Shown here: positions 25,812 through 34,077 of the stretch, in pieces
How positions within the stretch are numbered: the stretch's first letter is position 1
Layout: each line of letters starts with the position of its first letter
Source: CAZKWG01 sp964615375
GTDB taxonomy: Bacteria; Myxococcota_A; UBA796; CAZKWG01
Direction of reading: 5' to 3'
Length of the DNA stretch: 35,688 nucleotides
Assembly: GCA_964615375.1 (NCBI GenBank)
Contig: CAZTOW010000075.1
Coordinates: forward strand, 1-35,688
The notes under the pieces: generated by a model
Database searches by the model: none
Seen by the model: the letters and a program-made list of their open reading frames with translations, nothing else
What the model was told of the DNA's origin: nothing
Translations under genes and position numbers: made by a program

Positions 25812-28316
25812 GTGAAGGTCATTCGAGATGAAGCCTACCAGCGATTCCTCGCGGGCGTCGCTTCGCCCGGCATGGGTGTCCGCGTCAAGGAGCTCCGGGA
25901 TCGCGCCATCAGCCCCGGTGGCCGTGTGCGGATGACGCTCTTCGAGCGCGGCGCGGACGACGAGGAGCGCCCACACCCAAGACTGCGCACGGAGATGCCC
26001 CCCGCCAAGGACCCAGGGCCCGCGCCGGGCGCGTTCTTCCCGAGCTCCACCCAGACCCCGCGCAGCGCGCCAGAGTTCCGCGCGCTGGTGGAGGGCGTGC
26101 TGCGCGCGCAGGAGGGCTGGCTCTCCGGGCGTGAGCTGGACGCCGCGCAGGCCCCCAAGGAGAGCGAGCGCTTCTGGCGTAACAGCATCCGGGCCCAGCG
26201 GATCACCCGCCTCTTCGCCGAGTCCAAGGCCGCCCTCGACGGCTGGATCGCCGCCGGGGCCCTCGCCGGGGCTGAGGCCAGCGCCGCCCGCCGCGCCCTC
26301 GCCGAGCTCGCCGACGAGACCTACGCCGGGCCCATGAGCTTCGACGACGCGGACACGGGGACCTACCACAGCTTTCAGCACGACGCGCCCTTCGTCCACT
26401 ACCTGGAGCGCATCCTGGACGCGCTGCCGGCGGAGGGATCGGAGGCGGCGGCGACCTTGAGCCCCGAGCAGCAGGAGTCGGTGGTGCGCCAGCGGCAGCA
26501 GGCGAGGAACCACCTCGATCACCTGATGCGCCGCAAGTACGCCAACCACGGCATCACCGAGACGGACATCGAGCGCACCCTGGGCGGGCTGCTCATCGAC
26601 CGGACCACGCGCCACGTCGCCTCCGAGACCGTGGCCTCGCGCGGCTCGCTGATCCCCGCCTACGAGCTCCTGCGCGTCGATCCGACGGCCCCGCACCCGC
26701 ACGCCGGCGCCTGGCTCTACCGCGGGGACGACGACCGCCTGCACCTCGAGGACAGCGGCGAGGTGGTCGAGGTGGAGGCCTCGCGGGTCCGCTCCGTCTC
26801 CGTGCAGGCGCCCCAGCTCACCTTCAAGCGCGCGCCCGAGGACAAGCGCCTGCGCGCGGGGGTGCGCTTCGACTGGGACGGCAACGGCTACGTGAGCTCG
26901 ACCCCCATCGGCTGGATCTCCTGGGCCGGGCACTGCGACATCAAGGCCATCCTGGAGCAGCTGGGGCTCGCGCTGAAGGACGAGCCGAAGCTGCTGGAGC
27001 ACCGCTCGGACACCGGCCAGACCACCACCTACGATCGCGACCTGCTCCTGGAGATGCTCGCCAGCGTCTTCGAGCTGGGCAGCGTCTACTCGCGCCTGGA
27101 CGGCTCGGGCAAGGTCGCGCGCGGGATCAGCCGCTTCGGCGGCGCGCGCAACGACAGCCTCCCCGACCGCCTGCAGTGGAAGGGGCTGGCCTCGGGCAAA
27201 GGCTTCCGCTGGCCCATGGGCGGGCGTCAGGACGTCTTCCGCGTGGTCAAGATCACGAAGGGGGGCGCGGAGATCGACCTGAACAGCGCCTTCTTCCGCT
27301 ACACCCCGGACATGGAGAAGCTGGACTTCGCGCCCAACCCGCTCTACCGCGAGACGGTGGAGGGGGACTACAACATCATCGACGTCACCGACGCGCTCAT
27401 CGAGGCCGACGTGCAGCTCGATGAGATCGACCCGCAGAGCGGCTACCCGGTCCAGCGCAAGAAGCGCCTGGTCCTGGATCTTCGGCCGGACGCCCCCGAG
27501 GCCCGGGTCTCTCTGGGCACCTGGATGAAGGACGCCAGCCGGCGCGAGATCTGGCACCTCACGCTGGACCGCAAGACCGCGCAGGTCGAGGCGGAGAGCA
27601 TCCTCCACACCCAGGAGGGGGGGCGCTGGGTCGGGCGCTCGCAGGGGGTGGCCTGGCGATCCGAGCTCGCCCGCCCGTTCACGGTCACGCTGAGCCGGGA
27701 GATGAAGGAGGATGATCCCTCCCTCTTCCAGTCGCTGCTGAGCGTGGCCCTGCGCGAGGGCCAGAACATCAACGCCGACACCGACGATCAGGCCGAGGTC
27801 TGGAACGGGACGGTGGTGAGCCTGGACGTGCGAAAGGTGGGCGCCAACGCGGACAGGCGCGTGGAGCACTGGAAGGTCTCGCTGCGCGCCCGCTTCGGCA
27901 GCGCCGCGATGCACTACCTCCTCCGGCGCGCCGAGGACGGGCAGGTGGAGAGCTGGTGCCCGCTGCCGACCCCGGATCGCTGGACGAAGTCCCCCGACTT
28001 CCTCTGGCAGAGCTTCCCTGACGTGGGCTCCAAGGGCCTGGAGGCCCGGGACTGGGTGGCCAACAGCGCCATGTGGGAGCGCGGGGTCATCGAGGTCCGG
28101 CCCTCCAGCGGCGTGGCCGGGCAGGCCTACGTCTACGACGACCACGTCAAGAACCTCTTCGAGATGCTCTTCTGCGCGCTGGGCGGTCAGCCGTACACCG
28201 TGGTCCACAACAACAAACGTTATTGTTTTGCGGACGAAGGAGCGTGGAAGACGGCCGTCGCCGAGCTCAGCGCGCTGCGCGCCGCCCTGCGCTTCGAGGG
28301 CGGCCCGAACAGCTGA
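25812..28316 (+). CDS. large cytoplasmic protein of unknown function; possible transglutaminase-like Cys motif
   Basis: 834 residues from GTG 25812, preceded by a perfect AGGAGG (25801-25806) five bases away; the frame is open further upstream but without conserved sequence. No signal peptide or membrane helix. I do not recognise the family. Visible parts: a charged, Pro-rich N-terminal 90 residues; a helical region (about 90-250); a region with GWISWAGHCDIKAIL around Cys375 that recalls the active-site Trp/Gly/Cys motif of TGase-elicitor-type transglutaminases; a segment NPLYRETVEGDYNIIDVTDALIEADV; and a C-terminal part rich in Trp and beta strands. A run of five A/T-ending codons occurs near residue 802. 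It diverges from the c-di-GMP operon and ends against the S8 protease with a hairpin between. A toxin, protein-modifying enzyme or structural protein are all possible. Confidence 0.8.
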   Translation: MKVIRDEAYQRFLAGVASPGMGVRVKELRDRAISPGGRVRMTLFERGADDEERPHPRLRTEMPPAKDPGPAPGAFFPSSTQTPRSAPEFRALVEGVLRAQEGWLSGRELDAAQAPKESERFWRNSIRAQRITRLFAESKAALDGWIAAGALAGAEASAARRALAELADETYAGPMSFDDADTGTYHSFQHDAPFVHYLERILDALPAEGSEAAATLSPEQQESVVRQRQQARNHLDHLMRRKYANHGITETDIERTLGGLLIDRTTRHVASETVASRGSLIPAYELLRVDPTAPHPHAGAWLYRGDDDRLHLEDSGEVVEVEASRVRSVSVQAPQLTFKRAPEDKRLRAGVRFDWDGNGYVSSTPIGWISWAGHCDIKAILEQLGLALKDEPKLLEHRSDTGQTTTYDRDLLLEMLASVFELGSVYSRLDGSGKVARGISRFGGARNDSLPDRLQWKGLASGKGFRWPMGGRQDVFRVVKITKGGAEIDLNSAFFRYTPDMEKLDFAPNPLYRETVEGDYNIIDVTDALIEADVQLDEIDPQSGYPVQRKKRLVLDLRPDAPEARVSLGTWMKDASRREIWHLTLDRKTAQVEAESILHTQEGGRWVGRSQGVAWRSELARPFTVTLSREMKEDDPSLFQSLLSVALREGQNINADTDDQAEVWNGTVVSLDVRKVGANADRRVEHWKVSLRARFGSAAMHYLLRRAEDGQVESWCPLPTPDRWTKSPDFLWQSFPDVGSKGLEARDWVANSAMWERGVIEVRPSSGVAGQAYVYDDHVKNLFEMLFCALGGQPYTVVHNNKRYCFADEGAWKTAVAELSALRAALRFEGGPNS

Positions 28317-28330
28317 GCGGAGACCCCCGA

Positions 28331-28354
28331 GCCTCCGCCCGTGTGGGCGGAGGC
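28331..28354. terminator. hairpin between convergent genes
   Basis: GCCTCCGCCC, GTGT loop, GGGCGGAGGC: a perfect 10-bp stem with a 4-base loop, 14 bases after the unknown gene and 14 bases beyond the stop of the S8 protease gene (on the other strand). It is symmetrical and could stop transcription from both sides, although neither side has a T-tract. A second smaller dyad (GAGCCT-AC-AGGCTC, 28365-28378) overlaps the protease stop. Confidence 0.6.
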
Positions 28355-28368
28355 CGCGGTCCCTGAGC

Positions 28369-30639
28369 CTACAGGCTCTCCGGGCTGCCCGTGGTCGCGC
28401 TCGCGTCGCCCGGCACGAGGCCCAGGGAGGGCTCGACCGCCAGGGTCTGGATCGGGCTCCGGCCGCCCGGGGTCCCGGCGAGGTTCAGCGCCTCTTCGGT
28501 CCAGGTGTCCTTGAGCGAGGTCGCCGCGCTGGACTCCCCGGGGAAGACCGGGGTGTCGCCCATGGAGAGCCCGTGATCCGCGCCGTGCTCGGCCCCGATC
28601 AGGCCGAGCGCGTCCGTGGCCAGGCCCGAGCCGGAGATCTTCGTCACCGGGCGCTCCTCGCTGACGCCCAGGGCGTCGGTGGCGATGCCCGAGCCCGTGG
28701 ACGCGCGCTCGGTCGTGACGCCCAGCGCGTCGGTGGCGAGGCCGGCGCCGCTGAGGTCCAGCGTGAGCGACTCGAAGTCGAAGACCAGCTCGGCGAGGCT
28801 GCCGCTCAGCAGGAGCGCGGAGGGGGCGCTGGCGGCGCCGCGCCCGAGGTCGATGAGGCCGAGGCTCGTGGCCAGGGAGCCCAGGTGCTCGTCCTCGGCC
28901 TCCTCCCAGCCGAAGGCCAGGGTGGCCTCGGACGCTCCCTCCGCGGCCAGGCCGGCGGAGAGGGCCTCGAGCGTGTCGGTGGCGACGACCATCACGGTGG
29001 GGGCGTGACCGGCGCCGTCGCCCAGCGCCACCACGTCCACCGTGAAGCGCCAGGCCGCCTGGACCTCCTCGCCGTCCTCGTCGAGGGCGGAGATGGCCGC
29101 GGCGCTGATCTGGCAGCCGCCGTCCGTGTCGGTGGTGCAGGTCCAGATCTCGGCCCCCTCCGAGCTGTCGGCGCGCCCGTAGACCGTGGCGCCGGCCACC
29201 GCGTCCCCGTCCTCGTCCAGGACGCGCACCAGCGCGGAGGGGACGAGGCTGGCGTCCCCGTCCTCGCGCGTGAGGAAGGGCAGGATCGCGGCGTGCAGGG
29301 CGCGGCCCTCCACCGTCGAGCCCGCGCTCACCCGGCTCAGCGCGGCGCCGAGGTCCAGCGATCCCGGGCCGACCCCGCCGCCCCAGCCGTCCGCGCCGAT
29401 GGCCTTCGCGCTGGCCTGGAGGGTGGGGAGCACGTCCTCGGGCGCGACGCCCTTCGCCAGGAGGGCCGCCGCGGCCCCGCTGACCAGGGCCGCCGCCTGG
29501 CTGGTCCCCTCGGCGAACCAGTAGCCGAGCGAGGATGGGCTGCCCTCGGTGAAGGTCGCCGCCAGGAGCCCATCGCCCTTGCCGTCGCCGGTGTGGTCCA
29601 GGTCCAGCGCCCCGCCGGGGGCCATGAGGTCGATCTCCGGCCCCAGGTCCGAGTAGGTCGCGGGCGTCAGCGCGCCGTCCCCGTCGAGGGCCGCGGCGCC
29701 GACGCCGATGACCAGCGGGCTGGCCGCGGGCCAGGTGACCACGTCTCCGCCGTCGTTGCCGGCCGCCGCCACCAGCAGCGCGCCCGCGTCGTGGGCCGTG
29801 CGCAGGGCCACGAGCAGCTCGGGCGAGGGGGCGTAGTCCGGCGCGAAGGACAGGCTGAGGTTGATGACGTCCGCCCCCGCGTCCACCGCCCAGAGGATGC
29901 CGTCGATGAGGGCCTGTTCGTCGCCCTCGTTGTCGGCGTCGAGCACCTTGACCGGCAGGATGGCCGCGCCCCGGCCCACGCCGCGCAGCTTGCCCTTGGA
30001 CGCGATGAGCGAGGCGATGTGCGTCCCGTGCATGTGGTCGTCACAGGCCGCCGAGGTGTCGCCGACCAGATCGAGCGGGGAGACCACGCTGACCGTCTCG
30101 AGGCCCGCCGCGGTGGTGCAGCCGCTGGCGTGGGCGACCCCGGTGTCCAGCACGGCGACCGTCACGCCCGAGGCGTCGATGCTGGTGCTGGTGGCGCCCA
30201 CGTAGGGCATGTGCCATTGATAGGACCCCACGGATCGGCTCGACGCCCCGCGGATCCGCCCGCTCGGCCCGGCGCGCAGCACGCGCTCGTCCTGGCGCAG
30301 GGTCGCGATGAGCTCGTCGGGGCGCTGATCCTCTCCCACCCCCAGGGTCGCCAGGCCCGAGGGGCCCCGCTCGCGCAGGACGGTGGCGCCGTGATCGGCG
30401 GCCAGCGCCTCCAGATCCACCCCGGGCTGCGCGCGCACCAGCACGCGGTCGGCCAGCCAGGCCTCCGAGGCGTGTGGGGCGGCCTGCTCCAGCGGCGACC
30501 CGGCGCGGGTGACCGCGTTGACCGGACGTGACGAGCTCGATGTAGACGCTGCCGGGGCGTGACTGTACTCTGGCAGCAGGAGGCTCGCAGCGAGCGTCGC
30601 GAGCACGGTGGCTCCGTCTCTCATCCTCCGTGCGTTCAT
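28369..30639 (-). CDS. secreted subtilisin-like (S8) serine protease with C-terminal short repeats
   Basis: 756 residues from ATG 30639, with AGGAG upstream; the longer frame would run into the opposite gene. The signal peptide is residues 1-30 (TVLATLAASLLL). Residues about 60-125 look like an inhibitor-type propeptide (RVLVRAQPGVDLEALAADHGA, RVLRAGP). The S8 domain has Asp165 in AVLDTGVA, His204 in DHMHGTHIASLIAS, Asn295 in AAGND and Ser380 in EGTSQAAALVSG. A beta-rich domain with RVLDEDGDAVAGATVYG (carboxypeptidase-regulatory-like) follows. Near the end, three copies of a (S)G-x-ATDALG motif occur at 18-22 residue spacing. Unlike the other S8 protease here it has no MYXO-CTERM tail, so it may be released. 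It diverges from the metal-binding/propeller lipoprotein. Confidence 0.9.
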   Translation of the reverse strand: MNARRMRDGATVLATLAASLLLPEYSHAPAASTSSSSRPVNAVTRAGSPLEQAAPHASEAWLADRVLVRAQPGVDLEALAADHGATVLRERGPSGLATLGVGEDQRPDELIATLRQDERVLRAGPSGRIRGASSRSVGSYQWHMPYVGATSTSIDASGVTVAVLDTGVAHASGCTTAAGLETVSVVSPLDLVGDTSAACDDHMHGTHIASLIASKGKLRGVGRGAAILPVKVLDADNEGDEQALIDGILWAVDAGADVINLSLSFAPDYAPSPELLVALRTAHDAGALLVAAAGNDGGDVVTWPAASPLVIGVGAAALDGDGALTPATYSDLGPEIDLMAPGGALDLDHTGDGKGDGLLAATFTEGSPSSLGYWFAEGTSQAAALVSGAAAALLAKGVAPEDVLPTLQASAKAIGADGWGGGVGPGSLDLGAALSRVSAGSTVEGRALHAAILPFLTREDGDASLVPSALVRVLDEDGDAVAGATVYGRADSSEGAEIWTCTTDTDGGCQISAAAISALDEDGEEVQAAWRFTVDVVALGDGAGHAPTVMVVATDTLEALSAGLAAEGASEATLAFGWEEAEDEHLGSLATSLGLIDLGRGAASAPSALLLSGSLAELVFDFESLTLDLSGAGLATDALGVTTERASTGSGIATDALGVSEERPVTKISGSGLATDALGLIGAEHGADHGLSMGDTPVFPGESSAATSLKDTWTEEALNLAGTPGGRSPIQTLAVEPSLGLVPGDASATTGSPESL
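28601..28740 (-). repeat. three imperfect repeats in the protease C-terminus
   Basis: Similar 20-base blocks at 28601-28620, 28667-28686 and 28721-28740, spaced 66 and 54 bases (22 and 18 codons), all in frame. Each encodes an ATDALG core, with E-R or G-A residues after it. The spacing is a multiple of three, so the unit is kept as protein. Confidence 0.7.
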
Positions 30640-30707
30640 GATGTACTCCTGTGGTGCTGTGAAAATTCTGTAACAATAACATGTGTTGAACAGCCGGGCC
30701 GTCGATC

Positions 30708-30725
30708 TGGGCCACACCCTTGCAG
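30708..30725 (+). promoter_or_regulatory. candidate sigma-54 (-24/-12) promoter
   Basis: GGGC at the -24 side (GG at 30710-30711), ten bases, then GC at 30722-30723 within TTGCA: the exact GG-N10-GC geometry with a full TTGCA -12 box. The -24 half is a weaker match to TGGCAC. Transcription would begin near 30735, about 35 bases before the preferred ATG of the downstream lipoprotein. rpoN itself is in the window. No upstream activator site was identified. Confidence 0.45.
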
Positions 30726-30769
30726 AGTGGCGCTCCCTCATGCAGTCTGAGAGAGGGATTTTTCGCGTC

Positions 30770-32947
30770 ATGCACGTTCCTCGCCGCCTGTGCCCCCTCG
30801 CGCTCCTGTGGACGCTCACCCTCGGCGCATGCGCCGGGAAGGGGGAGGACGCCGACGACGACGGCTACGCGATCGGCTGGGACTGTGACGATCGGGACAG
30901 CCGCATCAACCCGGACGCGGCCGAGCTCTGCGACGGCATCGACAACGACTGCGACGGCTTCACCGACGGAGAGCACGCCGAGGACGCGACCACCTGGTAC
31001 ATCGACTACGACGGCGACGGATACGGCACGAACCTGTACACGCGCGTCGAGTGCGAGCGCCCCGACGGCTACGAGTCGCGCTCGGATGACTGCGACGACA
31101 CGGACCCCACCGTCCACCCGGGCACCGACGAGCTCTGCGACTTCCAGGACGGGGACTGCGACGGCAGCGTGGACGAGGACGCCGCCGACGCCACCACCTG
31201 GTACATGGACGGCGACCACGACGGCTACGGGGCGACCGGGGTCACCTTCGTGAGCTGCGTGCAGCCCTCCGGCTACACCAGCCGGTCCACCGACTGCGAC
31301 GACGCCGACGCCTCGGTCCACGCGGGGGCCGAGGAGCGCTGCAACGACAAGGACGACGACTGCGACGGACGCCTGGATGAGGACGCGGCGGACGCGCCGA
31401 GCTGGTACGGCGACGCGGACGGGGACGGCTACGGCGACCCGGAGGTCCACGAGGAGAGCTGCACCCAGCCCGACGGGATGGTGGCCGAGGGGACGGACTG
31501 CCACGACGGGGCGCCGGACATCTCCCCCGCGGAGGAGGAGATCTGCGAGGACGGCAAGGACAACGACTGCGACGAGACGGACAACGGCTGCGCGCCCAAC
31601 GGGGCCTGGACGCTGGACGAGGCGGACGTCTGGCTCTTCGGGTCGGCCAGCTACGACAACGCCGGGGCGGCGGTGGCGCCCGTGGGCGACGTGGACGGGG
31701 ACGGGTTCGCCGAGCTGATGGTGGGAGTGCCCGGCAGCGACGTGCGCGCGGAGAACGGCGGGCTCGTCGCGATCCTGGAGGGGCCGCTGGACGCCGAGGA
31801 GGAGCTGGACAACGCGCCTGTGCTGCTCTACGGCGCGCAGAGCGGGGACGGGGCCGGCGACGCGCTCGCCCCGGCGGGGGACCTGGACGGCGACGGGATC
31901 TCCGACCTCCTGGTGGGCGCGCCGGGGGCGGACACCTCGGCCGAGGATGCCGGGATCGCCTATGTGCTGGCCGGGCCGCTGACGGCCTCGCTCCGCCTGT
32001 CGAGCGCGGACGGGCGGCTGAAGGGCTACGGCGAGGGGGACGAGGTCGGGCGGGCGCTGAGCGGGGTCGGGGATCTGGACGAGGACGGCTACGGGGACCT
32101 GCTGGTGGGCGCGCCCGGGCGCGACGACGAGAGCGAGGACGCGGGCGCCGCCTTCCTCGTCTCGGGGCCGGTGGACGGGGCCGAGGATCTGGAGGAGCGC
32201 GGCGTCGCGCTCTACGGCTACGGCGAGCGGGCCAGCGCCGGGCGCTCGGTCAGCGGGGCGGGGGACACCGACGGCGACGGCGTCCCCGACCTGATCGTGG
32301 GCGTGCCGGGCGACGAGGCGGGGGGCTCCTGGGCCGGGGCGGCCTACCTCGTGAGCGGGCCGGTGAGCGCGGCCCTCCTGCTCACGCACGAGGGCGTGGC
32401 CCTGCGCGGGGAGGCGGAGGGGGACGCGGCGGGCTGGTCGGTCTGCGGGCTCGGTGACATGGACGAGGACGGTTACGACGACGTGGCGGTGGGCGCCTAC
32501 GGGGGCGAGGGAGACGCCGGGGACAGCGGGCTGGTCTACGTGGTCCGCGGGCCGGTGGGCGCCATGCTGGACCTCTCGGCGGCGGACGCGCGCCTGCGCG
32601 GGCGGGAGACCCGGGGCTACGCCGGCTGGACGGTGGCCGGGGTGGGGGACATCAACGGGGACGGGGCGGCGGACCTGGGCGTGGGGGCGCGCGGCAGCGA
32701 CGGGGGGGCGACGGACGGCGGGGCGGCCTACCTGCTCTACGGGCCGCTCTCCGGCGGGGACGGCCTGGACGGCGCGGATGCGGTCTTCTACGGGACCTCG
32801 GCGGGGGATCTCGCGGGGACGGCGGTCTCCGGCGCGGGCGACGTGGACGGGGACGGCTTCCTGGACCTCCTGATGGGCGGCCCGGCGGCGGACGGCGCCG
32901 AGACCAGCAGCGGCGCGGCCTGGGTGGTGCTGGGCTCCGGCATGTGA
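30770..32947 (+). CDS. lipoprotein with MopE-type metal-binding repeats and FG-GAP beta-propeller
   Basis: 725 residues from ATG 30770, which starts a signal peptide with lipobox LGAC (Cys21); earlier in-frame ATGs (30683, 30740) lie before or at the predicted sigma-54 start site. Residues about 25-265 hold four copies of a Cys/Asp repeat, D-x-DGYG then DCDD-x-D then ELCD-x-x-DNDCDG, the pattern of the putative metal-binding motif named after the copper-binding protein MopE. Residues about 280-720 contain seven FG-GAP units (GD-x-DGDG-x-x-DLLVG-x-PG), enough for a seven-bladed integrin-alpha-like propeller with a calcium loop in each blade. It is thus a surface-exposed, calcium-loaded binding or adhesion protein. 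Partner unknown. It precedes the glycosyltransferase by 24 bases. Confidence 0.9.
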   Translation: MHVPRRLCPLALLWTLTLGACAGKGEDADDDGYAIGWDCDDRDSRINPDAAELCDGIDNDCDGFTDGEHAEDATTWYIDYDGDGYGTNLYTRVECERPDGYESRSDDCDDTDPTVHPGTDELCDFQDGDCDGSVDEDAADATTWYMDGDHDGYGATGVTFVSCVQPSGYTSRSTDCDDADASVHAGAEERCNDKDDDCDGRLDEDAADAPSWYGDADGDGYGDPEVHEESCTQPDGMVAEGTDCHDGAPDISPAEEEICEDGKDNDCDETDNGCAPNGAWTLDEADVWLFGSASYDNAGAAVAPVGDVDGDGFAELMVGVPGSDVRAENGGLVAILEGPLDAEEELDNAPVLLYGAQSGDGAGDALAPAGDLDGDGISDLLVGAPGADTSAEDAGIAYVLAGPLTASLRLSSADGRLKGYGEGDEVGRALSGVGDLDEDGYGDLLVGAPGRDDESEDAGAAFLVSGPVDGAEDLEERGVALYGYGERASAGRSVSGAGDTDGDGVPDLIVGVPGDEAGGSWAGAAYLVSGPVSAALLLTHEGVALRGEAEGDAAGWSVCGLGDMDEDGYDDVAVGAYGGEGDAGDSGLVYVVRGPVGAMLDLSAADARLRGRETRGYAGWTVAGVGDINGDGAADLGVGARGSDGGATDGGAAYLLYGPLSGGDGLDGADAVFYGTSAGDLAGTAVSGAGDVDGDGFLDLLMGGPAADGAETSSGAAWVVLGSGM

Positions 32948-32971
32948 GCCCGAAGCGGTTAGGACGACGCC

Positions 32972-34057
32972 ATGAAGCTGCTGATGGCCGCCCGCCGCTT
33001 CCCCCCCGACGTCTGGTCGGGCACGGAGACCGTGTTCGACGCCCTCTATCAGGCGGCGCGGGCTCGCCATGAGGTGCGCCTCGTCGTCGGCTGGCAGCGG
33101 GGGCCGGAGCACCTCCCGCCCGAGGCCGTCGGCGTGCGCCTGCGCGGCCTGGCGAAGCCGCTGGCCTGGGCGGCGATGGCCCGCGCGATCCGGGAGGAGG
33201 TGAGCCGCTTCCGCCCGGACGTGGTGCTCTCGAACAGCATTGAGGTCCCCCCCACCGGGGTGCCCACCGCCTGCATCGTCCACGACCTGAACTTCGGCGG
33301 CGACGGAGGGGGCTCGGGCGAGCGCGGCCTGCGTCAGCGCTTCTACGCCCTGCGCGGCCGGACCCTGGACGCCGTGATCACGCCGAGCCACGCCACCGCC
33401 CGGCAGCTCCTCGCCCTCGGCGTGCCCGAGGCCCGCGTCTCCGTGATCCACAACGGCGTGGACCTGGGGCGCTTTCACCCCACCCCGCGGATCTCCACCG
33501 ACGACACGGTCCGCTTCGCCTACCCGGCGCGCATCATCCCCGGCAAAGGCCAGCACCACGCGATCGACGCCCTGGCGCGCCTGCGCCGGGACTACAAGCA
33601 GCGCGCGCACCTGGTCATCGCCGGGGCGGTCGGCGACCGCGCCTACCTCGACCAGATCCGGGTGCAGGCCTACAACCAGCCCGTGAGCTTCGCCCTCGAC
33701 CTGCCCGATCTCGCGCCCGTCTACCAGCAGGCGGACGTGATCCTCTTCCCCACCGTGATGGAGGAGGGCTTCGGCTTCACCGCCGTGGAGGGGATGGCCT
33801 CGGGCAGGCCGGTGATCTGGTTCGATCAGCCGGCCATCCGCGAGGCGACGGGCGGGAACGGCCTGGCCGTGCCGCGGGAGGACATCGAGGCCCTGCGGGC
33901 GGCGATGATGCGCCTGATGGACGCCCCTGAGGAGCGCGCCGCTCTTGGCGCCGCCGGGCGGGCCTGGTGCGAGGGGCACCTCTCCTGGTCGGCGGCCTGG
34001 GCCTCCTACGAGGCGCTGCTCACGCGACTTGCGGACGCTCGCCCCCGGCGCGGCTAA
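32972..34057 (+). CDS. GT4-family glycosyltransferase
   Basis: 361 residues with the GT-B fold pattern. N-terminal domain: RRFPPDVWSGTETVFDALYQ, then VVLSNSIEVPP and CIVHDLN. The donor-binding domain begins after SVIHNGVDLGRFHP and contains YPARIIPGKGQHHAIDAL, and the E-x7-E motif of family 4 in MEEGFGFTAVEGMASGRPVI. Such enzymes transfer a sugar from a nucleotide-sugar with retention, in the cytoplasm or at the inner membrane, for polysaccharides, LPS or glycoproteins. The target cannot be read. It lies 24 bases after the propeller lipoprotein and 20 bases before the DUF362 gene and may be co-transcribed with both. Confidence 0.93.
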   Translation: MKLLMAARRFPPDVWSGTETVFDALYQAARARHEVRLVVGWQRGPEHLPPEAVGVRLRGLAKPLAWAAMARAIREEVSRFRPDVVLSNSIEVPPTGVPTACIVHDLNFGGDGGGSGERGLRQRFYALRGRTLDAVITPSHATARQLLALGVPEARVSVIHNGVDLGRFHPTPRISTDDTVRFAYPARIIPGKGQHHAIDALARLRRDYKQRAHLVIAGAVGDRAYLDQIRVQAYNQPVSFALDLPDLAPVYQQADVILFPTVMEEGFGFTAVEGMASGRPVIWFDQPAIREATGGNGLAVPREDIEALRAAMMRLMDAPEERAALGAAGRAWCEGHLSWSAAWASYEALLTRLADARPRRG

Positions 34058-34077
34058 GCTGTCTCCTGGAGGTCTGG

